Assembly: GCA_036245805.1 (NCBI GenBank)
Contig: BTRK01000002.1
Coordinates: 7,312,689 to 7,376,688, forward strand
Source: Pristionchus mayeri
Taxonomy: Eukaryota; Nematoda; Chromadorea; Rhabditida; Neodiplogasteridae
Direction: 5' to 3'
Length of the DNA stretch: 64,000 bases
A program made the position numbers and the translations under genes. Positions 55,201 through 62,908 of the stretch are shown here, piece by piece. The notes beneath the pieces are model-generated. The model saw nothing but the letters and a program-made list of their open reading frames with translations, did no database searches and had not been told where the DNA came from. How positions within the stretch are numbered: position 1 is the first letter of the stretch; every line of letters begins with the position of its first letter.

Positions 55201-58200
55201 TCATTTCCTTGTTGCCTCGTGTCCCAACGGCCTAGAGAAGTGTCTACGGCCCTGATGGCGTCATCTGACGTATCTACGGCCCTGGTGACGTCATCTTCGA
55301 CCCTACGGCCCTTACTGCATAAAGTACGGCCCTACGGCCCTACAGCCCTTACATCATTTCCTTGTTGCCTCTTGTCCCAACGGCCAACAGAAGTGTCTAC
55401 GTCCTGATGGCGTCATCTGACATATCTACGGCCCTGGTGACGTCATCTTCGACCCTACGGCCCTTACTGCATAAAGTACGGCCCTACGGCCCTACAGCCC
55501 TTACATCATTTCCTTGTTGCCTTTTGTCCCAACGGCCAACAGAAGTGTCTACGGCCTGATGGCGTCATCTGACATATCTACGGCCCTGGTGACGTCATCT
55601 TCGACCCTACGGCCCTTACTGCATAAAGTACGGCCCTACGGCCCTACAGCCCTTACATCATTTCCTTGTTGCCTTTTGTCCCAACGGCCAACAGAAGTGT
55701 CTACGGCCTGATGGCGTCATCTGACATGTCTACGGCCCTGGTGACGTCATCTTCGACCCTACGGCCCTTACTGCATAAAGTACGGCCCTATGGCCCTACG
55801 GCCCTTACTGCATAAAGTACGGCCCTATGGCCCTACGGCCCTTACATCATTTCCTTGTTGCCTTTTGTCCCAACGGCCAACAGAAGTGTCTACGGCCTGA
55901 TGGCGTCATCTGACATGTCTACGGCCCTGGTGACGTCATCTTCGACCCTACGGCCCTTACTGCATAAAGTACGGCCCTATGGCCCTACGGCCCTTACATC
56001 ATTTCCTTGTTGCCTCGTGTCCCAACGGCCTACAGAAGTGTCTACGGCCCTGATGGCGTCATCTGACCTATCTACGGCCCTGGTGACGTCATCTTCGACC
56101 CTACGGCCTTACTGCATAAAGTACGGCCATACGCCCCTACGGCCCTTACATCATTTCCTTGTTGCCTCTTGTCCCAACGGCCTACAGAAGTGTCTACGGA
56201 CCTGATGGCGTCATCTGACGTATCTACGGCCCTGGTGACGTCGTCTTCGACCCTACGGCCCTTACATCATTTCCTTGTTGCCTCGTGTCCCAACGGCCTA
56301 CAGAAGTGTCTACGGCCATGATGGTGTCATCTGACGTATCTACGGCCCTGGTGACGTCATTTTTCGACCCTACGGCCCTTACTGCACAAAGTACGGCCCT
56401 ATGGCCCTACGGCCCTTACATCATTTCCTTGTTGCCTCGTGTCCCGACGGCCTACAGAAGTGTCTACGGCCCTGATGGCGTCATCTGACCTATCTACGGC
56501 CCTGGTGACGTCATCTTCGACCCTACGGCCTTACTGCATAAAGTACGGCCATACGCACCTACGGCCCTTACATCATTTCCTTGTTGCCTCTTGTCCCAAC
56601 GGCCTACAGAAGTGTCTACGGACCTGATGGCGTCATCTGACGTATCTACGGCCCTGGTGACGTCATCTTCGACCCTACGGCCCCTACTGCATAAAGGGCG
56701 GCCCTACGGCCCTACGGCCCTTACATCATTTCCTTGTTGCCTCGTGTCCCAACGGCCTACAGAAGTGTCTACGGCCCTGATGGCGTCATCTGACGTATCT
56801 ACGGCCCTGGTGACGTGATCTTCGACCCTACGGCCCTTACTGCACAAAGTACGGCCCTATGGCCCTACGGCCCTTACATCATTTCCTTGTTGCCTCGTGT
56901 CCCGACGGCCTACAGAAGTGTCTACGGCCCTGATGGCGTCATCTGACCTATCTACGGCCCTGGTGACGTCATATTCGACCCTACGGCCTTACTGCATAAA
57001 GTACAGCCATACGCCCCTACGGCCCTTACATCATTTCCTTGTTGCCTCTTGTCCCAACGGCCTACAGAAGTGTCTACGGACCTGATGGCGTCATCTGACG
57101 TATCTACGGCCCTGGTGACGTCATATTCGACCCTACGGCCTTACTGCATAAAGTACAGCCATACGCCCCTACGGCCCTTACATCATTTCCTTGTTGCCTC
57201 TTGTCCCAACGGCCAACAGAAGTGTCTACGGCCTGATGGCGTCATCTGACATGTCTACGGCCCTGGTGACGTCATCTTCGACCCTACGGCCCTTACTGCA
57301 TAAAGTACGGCCCTATGGCCCTACGGCCCTTACTGCATAAAGTACGGCCCTATGGCCCTACGGCCCTTACATCATTTCCTTGTTGCCTTTTGTCCCAACG
57401 GCCAACAGAAGTGTCTACGGCCTGATGGCGTCATCTGACATGTCTACGGCCCTGGTGACGTCATCTTCGACCCTACGGCCCTTACTGCATAAAGTACGGC
57501 CCTATGGCCCTACGGCCCTTACATCATTTCCTTGTTGCCTCGTGTCCCAACGGCCTACAGAAGTGTCTACGGCCCTGATGGCGTCATCTGACCTATCTAC
57601 GGCCCTGGTGACGTCATCTTCGACCCTACGGCCTTACTGCATAAAGTACGGCCATACGCCCCTACGGCCCTTACATCATTTCCTTGTTGCCTCTTGTCCC
57701 AACGGCCTACAGAAGTGTCTACGGACCTGATGGCGTCATCTGACGTATCTACGGCCCTGGTGACGTCATCTTCGACCCTACGACCGTTACATCATTTCCT
57801 TGTTGCCTCGTGTCCCAACGGCCTACAGAAGTGTCTACGGCCATGATGGTGTCATCTGACGTATCTACGGCCCTGGTGACGTCATTTTTCGACCCTACGG
57901 CCCTTACTGCACAAAGTACGGCCCTACGGCCCTACGGCCCTTACATCATTTCCTTGTTGCCTCGTGTCCCAACGGCCTACAGAAGTGTCTACGGCCTTGA
58001 TGGCGTCATCTGACGTATCTACGGCCCTGGTGACGTCATCTTCGACCCTACGGCCCTTACTGCATAAAGTATGGCCCTGCAGCCCTACGGTCCTTACATT
58101 ATTTCCTTGTTGCCTCGTGCCAACGGCCTACAGAAGTGTCTACGGCCCTGATGGCGTCATCTGACCTATCTACGGCCCTGGTGACGTCATCTTCGACCCT

Positions 58201-59242
58201 ACGGCCTTACTGCATAAAGTACGGCCATACGCACCTACGGCCCTTACATCATTTCCTTGTTGCCTCTTGTCCCAACGGCCTACAGAAGTGTCTACGGACC
58301 TGATGGCGTCATTTGACGTATCTACGGCCCTGGTGACGTCATCTTCGACCCTACGGCCCCTACTGCATAAAGGGCGGCCCTACGGCCCTACGGCCCTTAC
58401 ATCATTTCCTTGTTGCCTCGTGTCCCAACGGCCTACAGATGTGTCTACGGCCCTGATGGCGTCATCTGACGTATCTACGGCCCTGGTGACGTGATCTTCG
58501 ACCCTACGGCCCTTACTGCACAAAGTACGGCCCTATGGCCCTACGGCCCTTACATCATTTCCTTGTTGCCTCGTGTCCCGACGGCCTACAGAAGTGTCTA
58601 CGGCCCTGATGGCGTCATCTGACCTATCTACGGCCCTGGTGACGTCATATTCGACCCTACGGCCTTACTGCATAAAGTACAGCCATACGCCCCTACGGCC
58701 CTTACATCATTTCCTTGTTGCCTCTTGTCCCAACGGCCTACAGAAGTGTCTACGGACCTGATGGCGTCATCTGACGTATCTACGGCCCTGGTGACGTCAT
58801 CTTCGACCCTACGGCCCCTACTGCATAAAGGGCGGCCCTACGGCCTTACGGCCCTTACATCATTTCCTTGTTGCCTCGTGTCCCAACGGCCTACAGAAGT
58901 GTCTACGGCCCTGATGGCGTCATCTGACGTATCTACGGCCCTGGTGACGTCATCTTCGACCCTACGGCCCCTACTGCATAAAGTACGGCCCTACGGCCCT
59001 ACGGCCCTTACATCATTTCCTTGTTGCCTCGTGTCCCAACGGCCTACAGAAGTGTCTACGGCCTTGATGGCGTCATCTGACGTATCTACGGCCCTGGTGA
59101 CGTCATCTTCGACCCTACGGCCCTTACTGCATAAAGTATGGCCCTGCAGCCCTACGGTCCTTACATTATTTCCTTGTTGCCTCGTGCCAACGGCCTACAG
59201 AAGTGTCTACGGCCCTGATGGCGTCATCTGATCTACGGCCCT
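52201..59242 (+). repeat. Right-hand end of the satellite array
   Basis: A 917-bp tandem step (marker GTCATATGACCTATC near 52395, 53312 and again 54953) is followed by 1831-bp (54.0 to 55.9 kb), 1525-bp (55.9 to 57.4 kb), 1676-bp (56.6 to 58.3 kb) and 1067-bp steps. The last step repeats the degenerate monomer with AGTATGGCCCTGCAGCCC, TTACATTATTTCC and CTCGTGCCAACGG at about 58068 and 59135. A 38-bp internal duplication of the TTACTGCATAAAGTACGG part sits at about 55765-55840 and 57290-57360. The final monomer has lost ACGT (TCTGATCTACGG instead of TCTGACGTATCTACGG) and stops at 59242. Confidence 0.85.
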
Positions 59243-59618
59243 AATTATGTTTGGACGAAGACCTTCTTGAAATTCAAATTCTCTAATATATGGTCAACGT
59301 AGCTCAGAAAATTCTGGCGGCCCTTACATATTGTCGATGGAGCTTACACAATTCGAACTCTCTCTTAGACAATGATATAAATTTGTCAAAAAAATATATC
59401 GACCCTTTGATAAGCCCGACACGATGCGGAAAATTCTTATAACCCTCCGATACGTTCACGTGTTCATAAAAAATTGTATCGAACACCATCAATAAAAGTA
59501 TGTCGGCATATCCAGATGCCTCACCTAATTCTGAAAATTCTTTCGGTCCTAACAGATGCGCACCGACCTGCTGAAAATTATTTCCCTTATAAATACCTGG
59601 CGCTCGTCTTAAATTTTT
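59225..59618 (+). repeat. Left inverted arm of the foldback element
   Basis: Pairs with 60431-60819 in reverse complement. Anchors are CATCTGATCTACGGCCCT (59225-59242), GGACGAAGACCTTCTTGAA, TTCAAATTCTCTAATATATGG, AAGCCCGACACGATGCGG, CAATAAAAGTATGTCGGCAT and CAGATGCGCACCGACCTG. The arms differ by scattered substitutions and short indels, giving high but not perfect identity by eye. Contains CGGCCCTTACAT at 59318-59329, a 12-bp word also present in the satellite. Confidence 0.85.
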
Positions 59619-60003
59619 TTAATGCCCCAGAAATGTGTTTGTGCTTTAAAAAATTTCAGAAGCACCTGAAAGATGGTGAAATTTTTGAAGATCCTCAGAA
59701 AATTCGTTGAGCTATGAGAAATTCCGGAATGATCTGAGAGATGGCTAACATCTCTCAATGACGTTTGACGCTCTCAGAAATTTCTAACGACTCTCATAAA
59801 AATCATCTGACTATTATAGATGAAACTCTTACGGCTCAGATAGGCGACAATCAAAAAATTCAAATAGTTATTATTTCATGTCCTGAGGACAAATTTCGAG
59901 ATGTTGTTTACATATTCTCAGGATAATCTGGAGTCATGATGACGATCATGTTGATGCTTTAAACGAGTATCTAGCTTGTCTAGAAACCGAATTTTGAATT
60001 GAA
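59619..60003. other. Central part of the foldback element, partly an inverted relative of the 155-bp repeat
   Basis: AT-rich and non-coding. The stretch around 59695-59745 (TTGAGCTATGAGAAATTCCG, then CTGAGAGATGG) resembles the reverse complement of the 155-bp repeat at 60117-60410, which reads GGGCTCTGAGAAATTTTGGA and then TCGAGAGATGAC. The inverted organisation therefore reaches further inward than the clean arms. The remainder (about 59800-60000) shows no feature I can name. Confidence 0.5.
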
Positions 60004-60115
60004 AAAAAATTAAGACGAGCGCCAGGCATCTCTAAGCGCCGAAATAATGTTCAGCAGGTCGTGGCCCATCTGGGAGGACCGAAATAATTTTTAGAATTAG
60101 GTGAGGCTTCTGGAT
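60004..60115 (-). repeat. Third, partial arm copy inside the foldback element
   Basis: About 112 bp in the same orientation as the right arm. It matches the inner ends of both arms: AAGACGAGCGCCAGG, TTCAGCAGGTCG, CATCTGGGAGGACCG, AGAATTAGGTGAGGC, TCTGGAT. At its start it is closer to the left arm (AAGACGAGCGCCAGG, as the complement of 59598-59612), while CATCTGGGAGGACCG matches the right arm, so it is a mosaic. Confidence 0.75.
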
Positions 60116-60116
60116 C

Positions 60117-60410
60117 AGCCATCTTTTCGGCACTTCAGAAATGTATCGGAGCCCAATGATTTTTCTAAGGGGCATGAAACATTTCTGAATGACGTCTGTC
60201 ATCTCTCGAACCCTTCCAAAATTTCTCAGAGCCCGATGAATTTTCTAAGGGTCGTCAAAAATTACTGAGTGACGTCATCTTTGCGGTACTTTGAAATGTC
60301 TAAGAGCTCAATGATTTTTCTAAGGGGCATGAAACATTTCTGAATGACGTCTGTCATCTCTCGAGCCCTTCCAAAATTTCCCAGAGCCCGATGAATTTTT
60401 TAAGGGTCCC
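60117..60410 (+). repeat. 155-bp tandem repeat, two copies
   Basis: Copy 1 is 60117-60271 and copy 2 is 60272 to about 60410. Shared blocks at exactly 155-bp spacing are TTTTTCTAAGGGGCATGAAA, CATTTCTGAATGACGTCTGT, CATCTCTCGA, CCCTTCCAAAATTTC and AGAGCCCGATGAATTTT. Copy 2 begins with TGACGTCATCTTTGCGG, which contains the satellite palindrome TGACGTCA followed by TCTT as in the satellite. See the findings for the comparison with the satellite monomer. Confidence 0.85.
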
Positions 60411-60430
60411 ATTTTCTGGGAGAATATAAA

Positions 60431-60819
60431 AACAATTTTAAACGGACGCCAGACATCTCAAAGATCTTTCATCAGGTCGGTGCGCATCTGGGAGGACCGA
60501 AAGAATTTTCAGAATTAGGTGAGGCATCTGGATATGCCGACATACTTTTATTGATGGTGTTCGATACAATTTTTTATGAACACCGTGAACGTATGGGAGG
60601 GTTATAAGAATTTTCCGCATCGTGTCGGGCTTATCAAAGGGTCGATATATTTTTTTGACAAATTTATATCATTGTCTAAAAGAGAGTTCGAATTGTGTAA
60701 GCTCCATCGACAATATGTAAGGGCTGCCCGAATTTTCTGAGCTACGTTAACCATATATTAGAGAATTTGAATTTCAAGAAGGTCTTCGTCCAACCATAAT
60801 TAGGGCCGTAGATCAGATG
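60431..60819 (-). repeat. Right inverted arm of the foldback element
   Basis: Reverse-complement partner of 59225-59618. Outer end AGGGCCGTAGATCAGATG (60802-60819) is the exact complement of 59225-59242. After it come TTAACAGATGGTAGGG and unrelated sequence. The part at about 60718-60730 (complement CAGCCCTTACAT) matches the satellite variant CTACAGCCCTTACAT, whereas the left arm has the other satellite variant, CGGCCCTTACAT. Confidence 0.85.
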
Positions 60820-60940
60820 GTTAACAGATGGTAGGGTGGCGAAAATGGCTCAACGGGTCGTATTTTAGAGAGCGGAAAAGGGTCAGGAAAGGATAGAGAG
60901 GATATCCTTCCCGCTGGCACAGATGAGCCTTTAGCCATTT

Positions 60941-60963
60941 GTGAGCCGTTTCGGACGGCTCAC
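60941..60963. other. Perfect hairpin, 9-bp stem and 5-nt loop
   Basis: GTGAGCCGT, loop TTCGG, ACGGCTCAC. The right half is followed by AAACGGCTCAGGG, a further partial copy. It may be the end of a small inverted-repeat element; no T-run follows, so a terminator is not supported. Confidence 0.5.
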
Positions 60964-61108
60964 AAACGGCTCAGGGGTAGAGACGCGAGAGAAGGTGTAG
61001 ATGTGAGAGAGCAGGGAAGGGGAGCTGCCAGGGAGAGAGACGAGGAGAGAGACTACCGATGCCCTTGAGCCGCCCAAAAAGGCTCACAAAAGGCTAAGGG
61101 TTGTAAAA

Positions 61109-61120
61109 CGGCTCGAGCCG
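61109..61120. other. 12-bp perfect palindrome CGGCTCGAGCCG
   Basis: Self-complementary and made of the same GGCTC word as the hairpin 150 bp upstream. It belongs to the GGCTCA-rich stretch and its role is unknown. Confidence 0.4.
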
Positions 61121-61601
61121 ACGAGAGGGAGGCTGTAAACGCCCCTCTCGAGGATGAGCCGCGTGATGGGGTAAAAAAGACGGATATCATTGAGCCATTC
61201 TCGTCTTGATGAGTCGAAGGCGGAAGCGAGGGGTATTAGGGGAAACCAATCCAAATCAGAGAGAAAAGGGAGAGGGAGCGCTCCCAATGACTAACAAGGA
61301 ATGGAATCACTAAGAAGGAGTGGAATGACAATCAATATGTCCATAAATATGGAAGTAATGCGTAAATGATGCACTCGTGGAAACTACAAAAAGTTGTTAC
61401 TTTGCTTGAACAAAATATTCCACTTCCCATCCACCCACCCCGATAATGAAATTACTGGAGAGTAGCTTATACTTCTAGCGACTCCATTCATGCGGTAAAC
61501 GCATTCTCAGTACTCAGCTGAATGATCTTTCAGTCGTAAAATAGAACTCATGTTATGTTCGAATTAATGAAATAAATTCATTGAAGACTGAACGATACAT
61601 C

Positions 61602-61731
61602 ATGGCAACATTGGGAGAGAGTATTGTAGATGTAATTCTTTGCTTGCTCTACATTTACATTTTGCTGAGAATTTTCACCGCGACTGATCCACATTTCAAA
61701 ACACCCTTCTTTACACTATTCGTGTCTACCG
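61602..61731 (+). CDS. Receptor exon 1: start, TM1 and first loop
   Basis: ATG at 61602 in the context TACATCATGGC, 43 full codons plus one base. Residues 8-24 (IVDVILCLLYIYILLRI) form the first membrane segment, and residues 33-43 (KTPFFTLFVST) match the stretch between TM1 and TM2 in Srg-type receptors. The donor is G|GTTAGT at 61732 (phase 1). No earlier in-frame ATG gives a better start. A weaker donor, GTCTAC at 61724, would match the phase of exon 2 but would remove the ST(G) residues. Confidence 0.65.
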
Positions 61732-61868
61732 GTTAGTATAGCCATTTTATCGATCTGTGAATTTTGAAAACACTAGATAAGCTATTAATAATTTATATTA
61801 GTTCATATGTACTACTGGCGGGTGTGCATATGAACGATCTAACCCCATATTCAATCAGGTATCTACAG

Positions 61869-62121
61869 TATGATAACTGTGATAACATATTATCTACTTA
61901 TCTTATTTCCTCTACACGAGAATTACTGGACATGCGTCTTCTTCAAGCCACTTTACGTGCGTTGCTCTGCCGTATACGCATTTCCTCCATTTCCATTTTT
62001 CTTTAAAACATGCATTTTGAAGGCTTCAAATTCGTTCGGATCTAATGGAGCCACTTTTGGCAAAGCAGCTATTGCTGTTCATCGAGTTTTTGTAATGCGC
62101 AGGAAGGATTTTACAAAGATT
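61869..62121 (+). CDS. Receptor exon 2: TM2 to end of TM3
   Basis: Read from 61870, giving 84 codons after the acceptor TCTACAG (61868). It contains a hydrophobic segment VITYYLLILF leading into PLHENYW (TM2 and following loop), then a second segment ending GATFGKAAIAVHRVFVMRRK, where HRV sits at the TM3 cytoplasmic end in place of the DRY of other GPCRs. The donor ATT|GTAATT at 62122 is phase 0. Alternative upstream coding, 61777-61823 (DKLLIIYISSYVLLAG, after a 45-bp intron from 61732) joined to 61921, is phase-consistent and cannot be excluded, so the 5' border is uncertain. Confidence 0.55.
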
Positions 62122-62181
62122 GTAATTTTTTTCTTCGTAATTATCGACGCTCTGAGTTTGCTGTGAGTTCCTCCTTTGCAG

Positions 62182-62338
62182 GGATGGTCAAAATCAGTGA
62201 TTCGAAGAATATTGGCAACTTAGTTTGTGAATATTGGCAACTCAGTTTCTCACGGCATCCATTTGGCCCGCTTCATATGTCTACATGACGTTGGATGGGA
62301 AGGAGTTCATACTGGGAATTGGAAAAGTATCGCACATG
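62182..62338 (+). pseudogene. Receptor exon 3 (TM4), broken by a 22-bp tandem duplication
   Basis: Acceptor CCTCCTTTGCAG at 62181, donor ATG|GTTAGA at 62339. The first 13 codons read GWSKSVIRRILAT and then hit TAG at 62221. After the second 22-bp copy the frame resumes as FLTASIWPASYVYM and continues through LDGKEFILGIGKVSHM. The exon is 157 bp long (not a multiple of 3). With one copy of the 22 bp it would be 135 bp, exactly 45 codons with phase 0 at both ends, which is strong evidence that the duplication is the lesion. Confidence 0.7.
62207..62250 (+). repeat. 22-bp tandem duplication inside the receptor exon
   Basis: Copies at 62207-62228 and 62229-62250, both starting GAATATTGGCAACT and differing at two positions (TTAG against TCAG, TTTGT against TTTCT). 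The copy that keeps the reading frame has CAG where the other has TAG. Confidence 0.95.
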
Positions 62339-62417
62339 GTTAGATTATTTTAGTGCGATGAGCGTATTCAGCAACAATGTGGACACTAGCAAGCATCAAA
62401 ATAATATCATATTTTAG

Positions 62418-62525
62418 ATTCATAAAGCACAAACTGTTATGATGTACATGTTATACATAATTTGTAGCAGCATATGTACTGTTGTCACAAGCAGGGAATT
62501 GTGCCTAATGAATGAAATGATTGAG
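62418..62525 (+). CDS. Receptor exon 4: TM5
   Basis: Acceptor CATATTTTAG at 62417, donor GAG|GTCAGT at 62526, phase 0 at both ends, 36 codons. Begins IHKAQT, then the membrane segment VMMYMLYIICSSICTVV and the loop TSRELCLMNEMIE. This matches the TM5 and third cytoplasmic loop layout of the family. If the intron is retained the frame stops 16 codons later, so splicing is required. Confidence 0.7.
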
Positions 62526-62618
62526 GTCAGTTATGATATTACAATGTTCCCTTTGAAATATTTTGACAAACAATCTAAATAATAACTGAATAAGAAAAAC
62601 TATCACACAGATTGACAG

Positions 62619-62720
62619 AACAACACATCCATGTCGCGACAAATAATGGTTCAGCAGCGTAACATGTTCATTATCGTTACAATGTGCTCGCTGAGTCACT
62701 TTTTTAAAGCAATACATCAG
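62619..62720 (+). CDS. Receptor exon 5: TM6
   Basis: Acceptor ATTGACAG at 62618 and donor CATCAG|GTAGAT at 62721, phase 0 at both ends, 34 codons. Reads NNTSMSRQIMVQQR followed by the membrane segment NMFIIVTMCSLSHFFKAIHQ. It is too short to stand out as an open frame; I accept it because its phase fits both neighbours and its sequence is a plausible TM6. A minus-strand frame over 62505-62717 is its shadow. Confidence 0.68.
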
Positions 62721-62804
62721 GTAGATCGGACGAGAACTGAAGCAAAATAGTGCTCATCCTAAATAGTGCCGAAAAATATTCTTACAATATACATTTATTT
62801 TCAG

Positions 62805-62867
62805 TCCTTGATATTCGTGTATACTGCCCTAGATCTCAGAGAGCTCAACGTCCAGGTTGTTTCGTTG
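62805..62867 (+). CDS. Receptor exon 6
   Basis: Acceptor TTATTTTCAG at 62804 (excellent match to the nematode consensus) and donor TTG|GTAAGT at 62868 (perfect consensus). Phase 0, 21 codons, SLIFVYTALDLRELNVQ and four more residues. An alternative donor at 62856 (CAG|GTTGTT) would drop the last four codons without changing phase. Confidence 0.65.
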
Positions 62868-62908
62868 GTAAGTAGTCATAGCATTGGCAGACATTTTTTC
62901 ATTGGCAG

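Larger units (their letters stand above)
1..59242 (+). repeat. Satellite DNA array, 152/153-bp monomer, head-to-tail
   Basis: About 390 tandem monomers in one orientation with no unrelated insertion seen. Landmarks in order within a monomer are TTACATCATTTCCTTGTTGCC, a CTCGTGTCC/CTCTTGTCC/TTTTGTCC variant, ACGGCC(T/A)ACAGAAGTGTC, TACGGCC(C)TGATGGCGTCA, TCTGAC(GT/CT/AT)ATC, TACGGCCCTGGTGACGTCATC, TTCGACCCTACGGCC, (C)TTACTGCA(TA/CA)AAG, then CGGCCCTACGGCCC. The one-base difference GGCCTGATGG against GGCCCTGATGG accounts for many of the 152- and 153-bp forms. A 116-bp form lacks the 37 bp from TACTGCA to the last GGCCCT. The array starts mid-monomer, so it continues to the left. It is visibly GC-richer than the flank from 59243. 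No function can be read from it; heterochromatin or a subtelomeric or other structural role is possible. Confidence 0.97.
59225..60819. mobile_element. Foldback-type element with long inverted repeats, non-autonomous
   Basis: About 1.6 kb, bounded by inverted arms of about 390 bp (59225-59618 against 60431-60819). The inner part holds an additional arm fragment and tandem sub-repeats. No transposase or other coding region is recognisable; the open frames in both arms are mirror images of the same sequence. The layout (long inverted repeats that carry tandem sub-repeats, small unique centre) is that of foldback transposons, for example the known nematode Tc4, but I see no proof of homology to Tc4. 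The outermost 18 bp of both ends, CATCTGATCTACGGCCCT, is also satellite sequence, so the true terminus and any target-site duplication cannot be set. Confidence 0.7.
60820..61601. other. Intergenic region with GGCTCA-type repeats; no gene seen
   Basis: No convincing coding region. From about 60840 to 61110 the word GGCTCA recurs (GGCTCAACGGG, CGGCTCACAAACGGCTCAGGG, AAGGCTCACAAAAGGCTAAGGG), together with two perfect palindromes listed separately. Positions 60990-61060 are GA-rich. The last 250 bp before 61602 are AT-rich and would hold the promoter of the receptor gene, but I recognise no specific element and no TATA box position I would defend. Confidence 0.5.

Noticed and set aside
1..59242. 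More than 200 open frames of 60-317 codons on the plus strand
   Set aside because: All translate the same satellite monomer. The frame survives only while monomers are 153 bp and breaks at 152-bp monomers; there is no start, splice or conservation signal.
1..59242. CRISPR-like appearance of a regular repeat
   Set aside because: There are no unique spacers between repeats; the whole 152-bp unit is repeated, it is far too long for a CRISPR repeat, and the context is eukaryotic.
59304..60620. Short frames 59304-59492 (-), 59474-59710 (+) and 60438-60620 (-) with similar peptides
   Set aside because: The similarity between the peptides comes from the inverted arms being the same DNA in opposite orientation; no transposase motif is present.
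60941..60963. Hairpin as a transcription terminator
   Set aside because: No T-run follows and the setting is eukaryotic.
61084..61287. Minus-strand 67-codon frame
   Set aside because: No recognisable motif; it overlaps the GGCTCA repeats and a GA-rich tract, and has no splice or poly(A) context.
62163..62181. Intron of 19 bp from GTGAGT to TTTGCAG in the receptor
   Set aside because: Too short to splice, and it gives the wrong phase; the donor at 62122 with the same acceptor gives a 60-bp intron in phase 0.
62505..62717. Minus-strand 70-codon frame
   Set aside because: It is antisense to the TM6 exon (62619-62720), whose phase and splice sites fit the receptor gene.
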